The translations under genes and the position numbers were made by a program. From Istiophorus platypterus (lineage: Eukaryota; Chordata; Actinopteri; Istiophoriformes; Istiophoridae), in assembly GCA_016859345.1 (NCBI GenBank), contig CM029121.1, positions 6,448,911-6,512,910 of the forward strand: 64,000 nt of DNA, given 5' to 3'. This document shows positions 14,151 to 23,949 of the stretch, piece by piece (within the stretch, counting starts at the first letter, position 1; each line of letters begins with the position of its first letter). The notes below the pieces were generated by a model. The model was not told the origin of the DNA and did not search any database. It worked only from the letters and a program-made list of their open reading frames with translations.

Positions 14151-15110
14151 GTGACTCCCAACTACAAAGGTAGTTTTAGTTAAACACAATTTTTTTAGTT
14201 AAATACACATATACAACACTTAGAATAGGTGCACACACACATAAGTTTATATGATCTGTGTCTCAGCCCTTAACAGGCGACAATGGGATCAAAATGAAAA
14301 AGCTTAAAGTCACTTAAAGCCACCAGACTTATACAAATTATTAGTTACACATGGGTGGTTCAATGTCTTAGTTATGCACATTAGGATACATAGTTATGCA
14401 TTTGTTTGTGACCACACAGTACATTGATCCAGGAGTACCACAATATGACCATCAGTGTCTTTGCTGTCCTAGACAATGTCAAAAAAAGTCTTTTCATACT
14501 GAAATTGGCAGCCTGAGTATGATATGTCCACTAGCTTAATACCTGCCGAGCAAGTTTTCTGCTGCTTTCGCTCCCTTTGTAGGCAGTTCCAATGCATATG
14601 CACATTCATGTAATTACTTAACAGCATGGAATGTTTCTATAGAGGTTCAGAACTTTGACTTGAATATTTTTTGTTTGTCTGTAAAAATATAAATGTTATA
14701 CAAAATTCCATAAGCCAAGCTCCTATGACCTTTTAAAGGCAGTGCGATGGTGATAACTACAATTCAACACTTCTAGAAGTGTATATGGATTTATCTGGCT
14801 GCTTGTATTTCATTTTTGAATGAGTGTATTAAATTGTAACAGTGGCCGTGAAAAAATTATCCTATTTTACTCAGTGTAAAAAGTTTTATCCGTAATCTCT
14901 GCTGTTTCTCAGAAAAGTTTTTCAACCCTCAGAGGTGCAGCTAAGTGGTAAATTGCACAACAGCTGGTCCAGACAGCCCCCTAGTCAAAAAGAGCTTGTT
15001 TCTGTCTCACACTTCTGTATCCGTCTTTGTGTGCATTCATGTATGTGTTTAATTAAATGTGTGTGGGAAGAACACAATGGCATTAGGATAACACAGACAA
15101 AGAGTCACAC

Positions 15111-15130
15111 TCACACACACACACACACAC
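15111..15130. repeat. (CA)n just 3' of exon P
   Basis: Short CA run 40 bp beyond the exon P donor. On the transcript it is UG-rich intron sequence, a context known to influence exon recognition. Confidence 0.85.
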
Positions 15131-15169
15131 TCAAAATATAACACAGAGAAAGAGCTGTGCCTCACTCAC

Positions 15170-15254
15170 CAATCATGTGGTTTGCGACGTGAATCTGGAT
15201 CTCCCTTTCCGTCTCAAATGTCATTTGGCATTTAATACACTGGTAGGTCTTTTT
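15170..15254 (-). CDS. znf423: znf423 exon P: finger 28
   Basis: 85 bp. Acceptor attatAG before 15254, donor ATTG|GTGAG after 15170, phase 0 in and phase 1 out. It encodes KKTYQCIKCQMTFETEREIQ and the rest of the finger to NHMI. This finger opens the C-terminal cluster that binds EBF/Olf-1 in mammals. The next exon, expected to begin by completing E or G and continue with a CKLC finger, was not found between 1 and 15169. It should lie past the left edge. Confidence 0.96.
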
Positions 15255-15576
15255 CTATAATATTAAGACACACAAACACCAAAAACATTATCTTTTGTTT
15301 GCAAAAAAATATAAAATTTTATTCTGTTGAATTTCATAAAATCAGAAAAAAAATTACATTTCGAGCACATCAAATACATACCTTTTCATAAATCATTTAA
15401 AAAATATGTCATTATGCAATAGAGAGTGATATATTCAACTCAAGAGTGGAATGTTTTGAAGGGTAATAACATATTTTTCATAAATAGGTTTTTTTTAAAA
15501 GAAGTGGAATGCTATTGATGAGCATTTTCTGATGGTCAGAAAGTTAATCACCTTAGTCTATTTGTTTGCTGGTTTG

Positions 15577-15785
15577 CTTTTCTATTTGTCAGCAGGATTA
15601 GGCTAAAGTACTGAACTGATATGCCCCAAATTTGGTGGGGGGATGAGGAACAGGCCAGGGAAGAACCCATTGCATTTTGGGGGCAGATCTGGCCCATTTT
15701 TATGATTAATTTTCCTTAAATGAAGTCAACTGTATGTTGTTTGACATTGGCCTTGGTCTGTACTCTACTAAGCATATTTTCTAGT
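15577..15785 (+). repeat. Fish interspersed repeat (family not named)
   Basis: Contains in order TCAGCAGGATTAGGCTAAAG, CCAAATTTGGTGGGGGGATG, AGGGAAGAACCCATTGCATT, GGGCAGATCTGGCCC and GACATTGGCCTTGGTCTGTA, ending near TACTAAGCATATTTTCTAGT. This order matches a teleost repeat known to me whose end resembles GCGCTCTACTGAGTGCCCTT. Non-coding. Confidence 0.65.
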
Positions 15786-16615
15786 TCATATTTTAATAAA
15801 GTAAAAACCATTTACCAGTAAACAGAAAGAAAATAAAGCCCAAGGCTCAAGATTGAGTGGGATATTTAAGCATTTTTTAGTGACAGCTAGTGGAAAACTG
15901 AATTAAAAACATTATTCAATGCCTGAAAAACGTCATTTAAAAAAAAAAAAAATTGTCCTATAATTATATCTCTTTTGCATTGAACCCTCAATATATGATA
16001 CTTGTATGGTACCCAAAGTCTCACACGGCCAAGCAACAGTGAAAATCCAAATGTGTGGAGGCTTGTTGAAAGGAAGAAATGGTATGCAATTACACTCTCA
16101 CATAGACAGACAGACAGACAGAAACACACAACTTAGGCCTCTGCAGAGAAAAAAAGAGAGACAGAAATTAATAAAGGAGGAAGTGAACAGGAAAAAGATT
16201 AAGAGAAGAAGCAATGAAACAGAAACAGAAGGAATGAGTGTATAAGAAAAGAAGACAAGAGAGAAAGAAAGAGATACAGAAAGAGCCAGAGACACAAGGG
16301 TGAGAGACATAGAAACAAAGAGAGAGAGAAGCAGAGGCTCTGCTTATCCATTCATGGCACAGAGCGATCACTCATGCACAAACACATACAAAATACACAA
16401 AGGCCTCACTTCCACTATCTCTCTCTCTTCTGCTTCAGCCTGGTAGACAGAGTACACTCACAAACACACAAACACATGTGCACACGCACGCACGTGCGCA
16501 CACAAACACAGACACACACACAAACAGACAGAAATCCTACTTTGTCTTCTTTGTGCTGTTAGACTAAGCAGAAACAAAGGTGCAGGTAAGACAGAGGGTC
16601 CCTGGGAACTGTCTC

Positions 16616-16617
<2 letters not shown>

Positions 16618-16656
<39 letters not shown>

Positions 16657-16668
16657 CACACACACACA
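16618..16668. repeat. (CA)n microsatellite
   Basis: About 25 units with one CG interruption, left flank of a unique island. Confidence 0.95.
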
Positions 16669-16901
16669 GCCACGCTCACTTCCATGTACACACTCTCACA
16701 CACATAGACACGAGGCAGGTCCCGGGGAGCCTGACTGTCAATATCAAGTAGAGCGAACAGCTCCCACAATGCCTCAGCACGCCCCAGCCACAGGACCCAG
16801 TGGGGCTCAGCTGACACACACCGACATACACACAAGCACACGTATGCAAGCTACAGACACAAAAGCAGCAGCACGCATCAACATTTTGTGCACGCACGCA
16901 C

Positions 16902-16903
<2 letters not shown>

Positions 16904-16946
<43 letters not shown>
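16904..16946. repeat. (CA)n microsatellite
   Basis: About 21 units, right flank of the island at 16680-16815. Confidence 0.95.
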
Positions 16947-16947
<1 letters not shown>

Positions 16948-17289
16948 CACGCAAACTTATAGTCAGCAGGAATTTTTGAGTCTCTTGCACTCCTGAAAAT
17001 GTCTCCATCTGTTAAATGCTTTTTATCTTATTTACATGACTTTCAAGTACAGTGTTGCGGGAATGTTTCATGATCTACCTCATCATGCTCTTTTATCTGA
17101 TTCTAGTTTTAAGTATTGAAGAAGATACTTTTTTTATACAATATATATTAAAATTACCAAACTTCCCTCTCACCTTAGCAACGAGAAATGGCAAAGACCT
17201 GGTTTGAGAGGTTTTTGTTAGAAATGTTTCATCCAACAATTTCAGTTAAATCACTTCTCTCTTTGTTATCTCAGTCTATTTTGTCTCAC

Positions 17290-17503
17290 CTTAGGTGCAG
17301 GTGAAGCCTCAGCCTTCTTTCCTGCTGCGCTGGTTTCAGGGCTGACCTCAGGGTGATCTGTCTGGACATGACTCTCCAGGTCTTCCAGGGTTTCAAACTT
17401 CACCCCACATTCTGGGCACCTCAGCCCGACCATGGTCTTCTCTCCCTGTGTGTCCCCGGGCGTGGTAGCTCCTCCCTGGCTTGGGCTTTGGCCGTTCGTT
17501 CCC
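17290..17503 (-). CDS. znf423: znf423 exon O: finger 27
   Basis: 214 bp. Acceptor caaatcAG before 17503, donor AAG|GTGAG after 17290, phase 2 in and phase 0 out. It starts RGTNGQSPSQGG and encodes finger 27 (CPECGVKFETLEDLESH, with distal H in QTDH). It ends with the charged linker PETSAAGKKAEASPAPK. The two flanking introns are likely shared with mammals, where this part is already in separate small exons. Confidence 0.95.
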
Positions 17504-18129
17504 CTGATTTGATTGAACATTTGTGTAATTTTAGCGGATTTAAGTGTTTAAAACTGCTGCTATACATAAATACAACTGTATGCATGTAAACCTTTGTGTT
17601 GCTGTAATGTTCATTGATGAGAGTAGGATAAAGCCTCTTAACTAGATGTGAACATCATTTCTTTACAGTGGAGAAAAACTATTGTATAGGAACAAATATG
17701 TTTGACCAGTGTCTCAGCAAAGGTGTGTAAAAGTGTTATTTGCTGGTCTCATCTCAGCTCAACCCAGGCTTCCTGCCCTATAAGGCTGCAGTAACTGGAA
17801 GAGACAGTGGCAAGCAATGCACCCAAATCCAAGCTTCTAAATATATTGACAGAGATGACTGATGTCAGAAAACACTATTTCCTTTAGTCTATGGTAGGAA
17901 CAGTCACTTTTTTTTTCCACATAGGTAATGTACCTAGTTAGATGGAACAACAGTGAAAGAAGCTTAAGAGTCATCAAGGAAATCATGTTTAAAATGTTGT
18001 GGCACAAGCAAACATCTGTAGTTTACCAGTGTGCTGCTGTTGATTTTTACCAAGTAACTTCATGTTAATTTAAGTGCATCTGTATTAACACCCATCATTA
18101 TCCACAGGGTTTATAAAATGGCTATGTAC
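17504..18129 (-). other. Intron N/O (626 bp)
   Basis: GT-AG intron, phase 2. I see no repeat, ORF or motif in it. Confidence 0.9.
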
Positions 18130-18551
18130 CTGCTCATGCAGCCAGCACAGAGGCCATAAGGCAGGCCATTGACATCCAGCTTCACCAGCTCCCCTTTGTT
18201 CTTGAACTCCTTTAGGCAGAAGGCGCATTTATACAGCTTGTGCTGTTGCAGCTGCCCATTGGGGGATGAAGAGGCTGAGCCATTCCCTCCACCTCCTCCT
18301 CCGTTCCCACCTCCTCCTCCAACTCCTCCAAGTGCAGAACCACTGGAAAGCTTCTGCATGTGGAAAGTGCCATGGATCTTCAGCTCTAGGGTGGAGGTGA
18401 CGGTCTGCATGCAGACAACACAGCGGAAGCCGGTAAGGGAGTTTCGGAGGTCAGGGTGCATCTGGCAATGCTCTATAAACTCCTCCTCACTCTGCAGGGG
18501 CATCTTACAGATTCGACAGGTTCCTGTGTCCAAGCTCTTACTGTGGGTCAC
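18130..18551 (-). CDS. znf423: znf423 exon N: end of finger 23, fingers 24-26
   Basis: 422 bp. Acceptor ttttctctAG before 18551, donor AGCAG|GTACA after 18130, phase 0 in and phase 2 out. It encodes VTHSKSLDTGTC, finger 24 (CRICKMPLQSEEEFIEH), finger 25 (CVVCMQTVTSTLELKIH), then a glycine-rich tract beside SASSSPNGQLQ. Unit 26 is atypical: CAFCLKEF pairs with a distal CAGC rather than with histidines. The ending (VNGLPYGLCAGCMS) is conserved. This is probably the 3' end of the segment held in one exon in mammals. Confidence 0.96.
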
Positions 18552-19131
18552 CTAGAGAAAAGGGACATTGAACAGAAATGATCAATATAATGAGACAAGT
18601 AACAATACCAAAGTCTTTTATAAAAGCATAGATAAAAGATTTTTTAAAAGTACTTCTTTATTAATATTATTTTAAAATTCTGACCCAGAGAAAACATTAG
18701 TCTTTCATAATGTCTTACATAAACATACAAAGACTCTGTTGCAAAAATAACTGCCTGTAGCTGCATTACACAATACCTTTTTTAAATATGCAAATATTTT
18801 TTCTGTAGTCTGGTACAGCACAAATTGCCTCTCATAGGACAACTTAACATTTTTTTAGGTCTAAATTCAAAGCCGCCAAAGAAGTTTCAGGATCAAAAGA
18901 CAGGTATGCAGACAGAAAGCAACAAAATCTAACACATGAGAGAAGAAAAAACCTGCGTCTACACAGACGGCTGTGTTGTTATGCCTGTGAGGCATCCACA
19001 ATAAAATACAATACAGATTTGTTCTCTTAACAGAAATCTCTATATTACATGTCATAACAGATACCTCAAAAGACGTACACACACCAAAAAATATACATAT
19101 GCAGGCTGGCAAGAAATAGATGTAAAAGTAC
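18552..19131 (-). other. Intron M/N (580 bp)
   Basis: GT-AG intron, phase 0, splitting finger 23. It is AT-rich, with no recognised repeat. It lies within the segment that is one exon in mammals. Confidence 0.9.
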
Positions 19132-19316
19132 CTTGTGCTCAGTGAGGGTTAGCAAAGAGGGGAAACGCTCGCCACATATTGGACACATGTAGTGTTTTGC
19201 AGGACCACGGTGTGTCTGGGCATGCTCACGAAGCCCATTCTCAGAGAAGAAAGTTCTGGAACACACGTTGCACTTGTGATTCCCTTTGATGAAGTCTGCC
19301 TTCTTCTTCCGAGATC
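19132..19316 (-). CDS. znf423: znf423 exon M: finger 22 and most of finger 23
   Basis: 185 bp. Acceptor tataccAG before 19316, donor AAG|GTACT after 19132, phase 1 in and phase 0 out. It encodes GSRKKKADFIKGNHKC, finger 22 (CNVCSRTFFSENGLREH) and finger 23 (CPICGERFPSLLTLTEHK). The intron falls between lysine and valine, so the two histidines of finger 23 are on different exons. Confidence 0.97.
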
Positions 19317-19442
19317 CTGGTATACAGTAAATAATTATTATCACCGTCGGTGATATATTATAACAATAAAGTAAACTTCAAATTCAAAAGCAACCCCTTC
19401 AAAACAGCAAGAGTGGTTGAAGGACAAGAAATGAGTCGTTAC

Positions 19443-20000
19443 CAGCATCATCTTCTCCTGGTCGGATGTTGTGGTCACGCAGCCTGTGGTTCTGCAGAAG
19501 GGACTCCATGGTGTAGGCCGCTCCGCAGATATCACAGGCATACATGGGCTCCGAATTGTCCAGCTCCTCCTCACCCCCGCTTGCCTCATGGCTGTTAGCT
19601 GTGTCTCCCCCTTGGCCTGTTCCTCCTCCCACAACTCCACCCTTCAGCAGCATGTTCTGCAGGTCGGCTTGTTCAGCAGCCACCACTGTTGCCCTTTCAA
19701 CACCTCCCGCTCCTCCATTGCCAGCACTTCCTCCTCCCCTCTTGGAGGACTGTGCCAGTCCATTGGGTGTTCCATTCTGGCTGCTGCTGCTCCCTGTACC
19801 ACCTCCATTGCCCGTGATGTTGCCACCATCGAAGATGCAGTGCTTCTCCCTCAGGTGTCTTTCTAGCAGTGAAATGGCGTGGAAAGCTTTGCCACAGAAG
19901 CGACATGTGAACTTCTTGCTGTGCGTGGTGATGTGACACTGGAGTTCTACCTCTGTTCCGAAGGTTTCCCCACAGAAGATGCACTTTCGGGGCTTGAGTC
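19443..20000 (-). CDS. znf423: znf423 exon L: fingers 19-21 with a large Gly/Ser linker
   Basis: 558 bp, the longest exon here, phase 1 at both ends. Acceptor gtttccCAG before 20000, donor GCTG|GTAAC after 19443. It encodes finger 19 (CIFCGETFGTEVELQCH), finger 20 (CRFCGKAFHAISLLERH) and finger 21 (CDICGAAYTMESLLQNH). Between 20 and 21 lies a long low-complexity linker rich in G, S and N, around the conserved ADLQNMLLKG and NSHEAS motifs. It is roughly twice the mammalian length. Two long antisense frames over this exon are shadows of its G/S-rich codons. Confidence 0.96.
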
Positions 20001-20148
20001 CTGGGAAACGAAAATCCAAAATCAACCAAATAAAGTTGAGATTATGCAGATTCAACACTGTACCAAATGTAATTTTTTTGTTTTATTTTTCTTTGGCTTT
20101 TGCTTGTCTTTATTCTTTTTTTTCTATTTTATTAAATGTGTGCTGTAC

Positions 20149-20299
20149 CTGCTCCCAGCCCCCCTGGAAGGCCCGACCGTTGGCCCAGATGGTTATGCTT
20201 AACGTGGAGCTGAAGATCTGTCTCCTTCCTGAAGTCCCAGGCACAGGCTGTGCAGCGAAACAGCTTCTTCTCATTACTGTGCTTCACTGCCAAATGCAC
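20149..20299 (-). CDS. znf423: znf423 exon K: end of finger 17, and finger 18
   Basis: 151 bp. Acceptor ttatgcAG before 20299, donor GCAG|GTACA after 20149, phase 0 in and phase 1 out. It completes finger 17 (VHLAVKHSNEKK) and encodes finger 18 (CTACAWDFRKETDLQLHVKHNH). It closes with a Gly-rich tail (GQRSGLPGGLGA) just before the intron, in a linker that is short in mammals. Confidence 0.96.
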
Positions 20300-20477
20300 C
20301 TGCATAACAGAGGCATTTCGAGATAATTAACTTCTGTGTGTGTTTTAGAAATTTATTCGTGTCTACAAACAATCTATTTCACACATTTCCTCGTTCATGC
20401 ACTGATGTGAGTATTTTTGGTAAAAATAAAAAAGGAAAATAAATAACAAGCCATAGGAAGGAAGCTGTTTCACTCAC

Positions 20478-21017
20478 CTGTATGGAGACCTTGGAGTCGA
20501 AGACCTCTTGGCAGAGAGTGCAGTGGTACAGGACAAACGTATGCATGTCCAAAAGGTGTTTCTGCAGGTCATCCACCGAGGAGAACTGCTTATCGCAGCT
20601 CTCACATACGTATTGGGTTGACGTGGTGGTGTAGTGCACTGTCAGGTGTTGAAGCAGTGCCTCCTGGGATTCAAAGTCCTCCTTGTTGCACTGGGGGCAC
20701 GACTGACGCCTCAGCAGCATCTCCAGGTGTGATTTTAGGTGAGCCTGGAAACCCTCAAAGCTGGAAAATCGCAGGTCACACTGGTTGCATGGGTAGTCCC
20801 CATTGCTGCCCATTGAGGGTGTGGAGTCCCCTCCAAGTCTGTGGCGTTTTGGGGAGGAGATCTCAACATCAGAGGAGGCTGGGCTTAAGTCTGCAACCTT
20901 CGCCTGCCGTTTGTTGTTAGCCAATGGGATGTTCTTGTGGTTCTCCTTTATGTGCTTGGTGAGCTTGAGGAGTGAGCCGAAGATAGGAGAATTGGTGCAG
21001 TAAGGGCAGGAGTAAAC
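20478..21017 (-). CDS. znf423: znf423 exon J: fingers 13-16 and most of 17
   Basis: 540 bp, phase 0 at both ends. Acceptor atgtacAG before 21017, donor CAG|GTGAG after 20478. It encodes VYSCPYCTNSPIFGSLLKLT (finger 13), a linker with a basic KRHR patch, finger 14 (CNQCDLRFSSFEGFQAH), finger 15 (CPQCNKEDFESQEALLQH), finger 16 (CESCDKQFSSVDDLQKH) and finger 17 up to SKVSIQ. Finger 15 has 13 rather than 12 residues between the second cysteine and first histidine. Fingers 14-19 are the SMAD-contact region in mammals. Confidence 0.97.
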
Positions 21018-21825
21018 CTGTACATGGACAATAACTCTTAACTTTTTTAAGATTATTGTACATTGAAATATACTGTTATTTAGTCCTTGGAGAGTAAGAG
21101 AGAAGATGGGAATGATAGGGAAAGGGCAGGAGAGAAAAAAAGAGCAAGAGCCAGACACATGTATAGGGCATAAATTATAGTAATCACCATAACTCTGTAA
21201 GCTTGCATATAAAACCTGAGGTTTATTACATCAGTTATTAGCAAACAGTAAACACTACACAGCCCTTTGTCTTTTTTGTTTTTATGGCCTAAGTTTATGA
21301 GAACATAGGAATCTGTGAAATTGAATGTCAAAATGTCAGTCATATGTCGACAACTACAATAAAAGAACCGTCTGAAACAAGAAAGCCATGTGCAGGAATT
21401 TTTTTCTAACTTTTTTGCATATACAATTTTGCCCAGCGCCTGTGAACGCGAACCAGGAAATTAAAAATTAAGTCTTCAGCTTCTGTCCAATTCCAGTTGT
21501 TTTAAGCACAGCATGAACTGCGGGGTCAACAGGTGAGACGCGGAGCTATTCAGAGTAACTGTGGACTCATTAATTGCAGACTCAACCTAGAAAAAATTCA
21601 TGTAATTCATAATATTATCAAATAATTTCTCTTGGCTGAGCAATATGTTTCACTGAACAATTGATCAGGCACTTGAAAAAGTAAAAAAAAAAAAAAAAGC
21701 CTAATTAAATAGGAAACAGCTTATTACTAATCAGCTCAACAACTGATAGACTGGCTACAATTTATTTCCTTTTTATCAACTCTGATTAAAAGGTTGTTTT
21801 TCTAAATGTAATTCTTGATTCTCAC
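21018..21825 (-). other. Intron I/J (808 bp)
   Basis: GT-AG intron, phase 0, the largest within the fragmented zinc-finger segment. It is AT-rich with a short A-run near 21682. No known repeat was recognised. Confidence 0.9.
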
Positions 21826-22007
21826 CTCCATGAAGGACTGAGATGCAGCCTGTAGTACCGGAGACTCCAGTTTGGCCACCGCTCCTCCAGCCACAACTCC
21901 ACCCCCTGCAGCTGAGTTGCAGTGTGTCTGCTGAATGTGCTCAGTCAGCGAAGACTCCGTCAGGAATCCCATGGAGCACTGGTTGCAGAAGAAGGCATGG
22001 TTCCCCT
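21826..22007 (-). CDS. znf423: znf423 exon I: finger 12
   Basis: 182 bp. Acceptor tatccTAG before 22007, donor GAG|GTGAG after 21826, phase 1 in and phase 0 out. It encodes NHAFFCNQCSMGFLTESSLT and the rest of finger 12. An expanded Gly/Ala/Val linker (AAGGGVVAGGAVAKLESP) follows, then QSFME. The corresponding mammalian linker is about ten residues shorter. Confidence 0.96.
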
Positions 22008-22297
22008 CTAGGATAGAGGAGTTGAGTTAAATTGTTACAATAATAACAATTACAGTCAATTACGATACTATACTTAATAGGGTTGTGTGCGCAATAGGAT
22101 ATTCCAAACAATATCTCCTAACTAGCTGCTTAAGCAATGACTAATCCCAGGGACAATCATGCTAAGTACTACACCCAATTTTGTTTAACCTTTTTCAATT
22201 TTGGAGACCATACACGCATTTTAAATCAATTCTGACTGACTAAAATACATACTCAAAATACAAACTTTTCATTGTGTGGTCCCCTCCACAAACCTAC

Positions 22298-22678
22298 CTA
22301 ATGTGGTGGATCCTGCCACAATCCCACCAGGCAGGCAGTGGGACACTCTGATGTGTTCTTGCAGAGAATTGATGTCTCCGAACATGTCTGGACAGTAGTT
22401 GCAGTGGAATGCTGTTACGTTAGTGAACTGCAGCAGGGGAAAGGCTGCTGCTGCTGTGCCTACAGTTCCTCCACTGGCACGGTGGGCTTTGCGAACATGT
22501 TCATTGAGATTGTAGAGTGTTGGCAGAGTGTCCAAACATAGTTGACACGTATGGCTCTGCTGCGGCTTATCTGCATGGATGGTCTTCAAATGGATCTCCA
22601 ACACCGCCAGACTGTGGAAGTCTCTCTTTGAGCAGTAAGGGCAAGAGTATGTCACTTTACCCCAATTCCCTCCTCCAC
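22298..22678 (-). CDS. znf423: znf423 exon H: fingers 9, 10 and 11
   Basis: 381 bp. Acceptor tctacAG before 22678, donor TTAG|GTAGG after 22298, phase 1 at both ends. It encodes finger 9 (CPYCSKRDFHSLAVLEIH), finger 10 (CQLCLDTLPTLYNLNEH) and finger 11 (CNYCPDMFGDINSLQEH). A Gly/Ala-rich linker (SGGTVGTAAAAFPLLQ) sits between 10 and 11, where mammals have a shorter segment. In the mammalian protein fingers 9-13 bind BMP response elements. Confidence 0.97.
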
Positions 22679-22815
22679 CTGTAGAGATGAACAAATACAT
22701 TGCAACTTTAGAAAAACACAGTAGTTGTTTATGCTTTCTAACCTTGAAGTGTTCACTACTGAATCAAGAGATGTAGCTGCACCGGTTACTCTGTAGATAC
22801 GTGGCTTTCATATAC

Positions 22816-23099
22816 CTCCGCCTTGATGACCCAGGCTTATTCCAATCTCTTCCGCAGTGTCGGCACCTCTTCTGCGGCCTCGATCACTGCCCTGGCTGGG
22901 TTTTAGCGTAGAGTCGGGTGTGGAGCCTCTCTCCAGGCTGGCGCTGGAGTCTGGAGTTGCAGAGCTCATTGAGGCCACGCTGCCCAGTGCAGGGTCAGGA
23001 CTTGCAGCACTGTGATTGGAGGAATCAGGCTGGCGATGGCTGTCTAGGTGGCAGTAGACATCCTCCACAGAGGGGAACTGTTCTGAACAAACAGGACAT
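22816..23099 (-). CDS. znf423: znf423 exon G: finger 8 and Ser-rich linker
   Basis: 284 bp. Acceptor ttccccAG before 23099, donor GGAG|GTATA after 22816, phase 2 in and phase 1 out. It encodes finger 8 (CPVCSEQFPSVEDVYCHLDSH). The conserved serine/proline linker follows (LGSVASMSSATPDSSAS, RGSTPDSTLKPSQG). The end, DRGRRRGADTAEEIG up to GHQGG, is longer and more basic/Gly-rich than I recall in mammals. Confidence 0.96.
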
Positions 23100-23192
23100 C
23101 TGGGGAAAGAAAAAACATCAGTTCCATTCCAGCATTTCACATTAATGAAAGTCAGTGGTTTGAAAACATTAAAAAGCAAAACTCTGCAGTAC

Positions 23193-23473
23193 TTGTGTTT
23201 GCGGTTGGCATGCTGTGTTTCAATATGTGTGAGGAGAGAAGCCTCATCGAGAAAGATCTCAGGACAGTGGATGCATTGCAAGTCGGCTCTGTCTGACAGC
23301 TGGGGGTGTCTGGTCAGGACGTGTTTCTCTAGCTCGTCAGTCTGGCTGAATGTCTCCTCGCAATAATCACACATATACAGGTCCTGCTCCAGGTCACCAT
23401 CTCCTCCTCCTCCCTTCTTCCCTCCATCCCTCTCACTCCTCAGTGCAAGATGTTCTCTGTTCTTGCGGTGAGC
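23193..23473 (-). CDS. znf423: znf423 exon F: end of finger 5, fingers 6 and 7
   Basis: 281 bp. Acceptor ctggcAG before 23473. The donor is CACAA|GTACT after 23193, a weak but frame-consistent site. Phase 0 in and phase 2 out. It starts AHRKNREHLALR, then carries a fish-specific Gly/Lys-rich insertion (GGKKGGGGDGDLEQD). Finger 6 follows (CDYCEETFSQTDELEKH) and finger 7 (CIHCPEIFLDEASLLTH). It ends in HANRKHK, with the lysine codon split across a 93-bp intron. Confidence 0.95.
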
Positions 23474-23700
23474 CTGCCAGAGTCAGAAAGGAGTCAAAAT
23501 TTAAAGAAGCAGGTGATGTAAAATATTCTGTACTTGTTAAAAAGAAATGCAATTTTAAAAATTCGATATCTTTCTTTTTTTGACCCTTGGCCACTAAATC
23601 TTATTTTAGAAATTGCTTAAGTCAACATGAGAATATTTAGCGAAGAAACAGTGAAAAGAGAAATAGTCATTTCAACAGCAACATTTGAAATACAATATAC

Positions 23701-23776
23701 CTGCATGTGGCTCTGCAGTGATGAGGTGGAGGAGAAGCCACGCTTGCACACGCTGCACTTAAATGGTTTGCTGGAG
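23701..23776 (-). CDS. znf423: znf423 exon E: most of finger 5
   Basis: 76 bp, the shortest exon seen. Acceptor caccctcAG before 23776, donor CAG|GTATA after 23701, phase 2 in and phase 0 out. It encodes SSSKPFKCSVCKRGF and the helix up to SLQSHMQ. The last histidine of the finger lies in the next exon, so the intron separates the two zinc-binding histidines. Confidence 0.96.
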
Positions 23777-23867
23777 CTGAGGGTGTAAAGTTAAAAAAAA
23801 AAAAACGGTCACAAATCAAATTCAGAAAAATCACACATTTCATGATAATGAGATCAGGAGCAGTTAC

Positions 23868-23949
23868 CTGTGTGTTTTGAGATGGATTTTCAGGTGATCA
23901 GAGCGAGAGAACGCAGCTTCACACTCCTGACAACTATACTTCTTGTCCC
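23868..23949 (-). CDS. znf423: znf423 exon D: finger 4
   Basis: 82 bp. Acceptor gatacAG before 23949, donor ACAG|GTAAC after 23868, phase 1 in and phase 2 out. It encodes GDKKYSCQEC then AAFSRSDHLKIHLKTH, a complete C-X2-C-X12-H-X3-H finger. The exon covers almost exactly one finger, but its neighbours do not follow a one-exon-per-finger pattern. The next intron is only 91 bp. Confidence 0.96.

Larger units (their letters stand above)
15255..17289 (-). other. Intron O/P (2,035 bp)
   Basis: GT-AG intron between exons O and P, phase 0. It carries an interspersed repeat at about 15577-15785, a polypurine stretch at 16140-16335, and two CA tracts (16618-16668, 16904-16946). The CA tracts bracket a roughly 130-bp unique island at 16680-16815. 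Confidence 0.9.

Noticed and set aside
18169..18555. 128-codon plus-strand frame opposite exon N
   Set aside because: Its Pro/Phe-rich translation is the antisense of the Gly-rich coding tract of znf423. The minus strand matches a known family.
19471..19936. Two 130-codon plus-strand frames opposite exon L
   Set aside because: Antisense shadows of the Gly/Ser linker and fingers 19-21.
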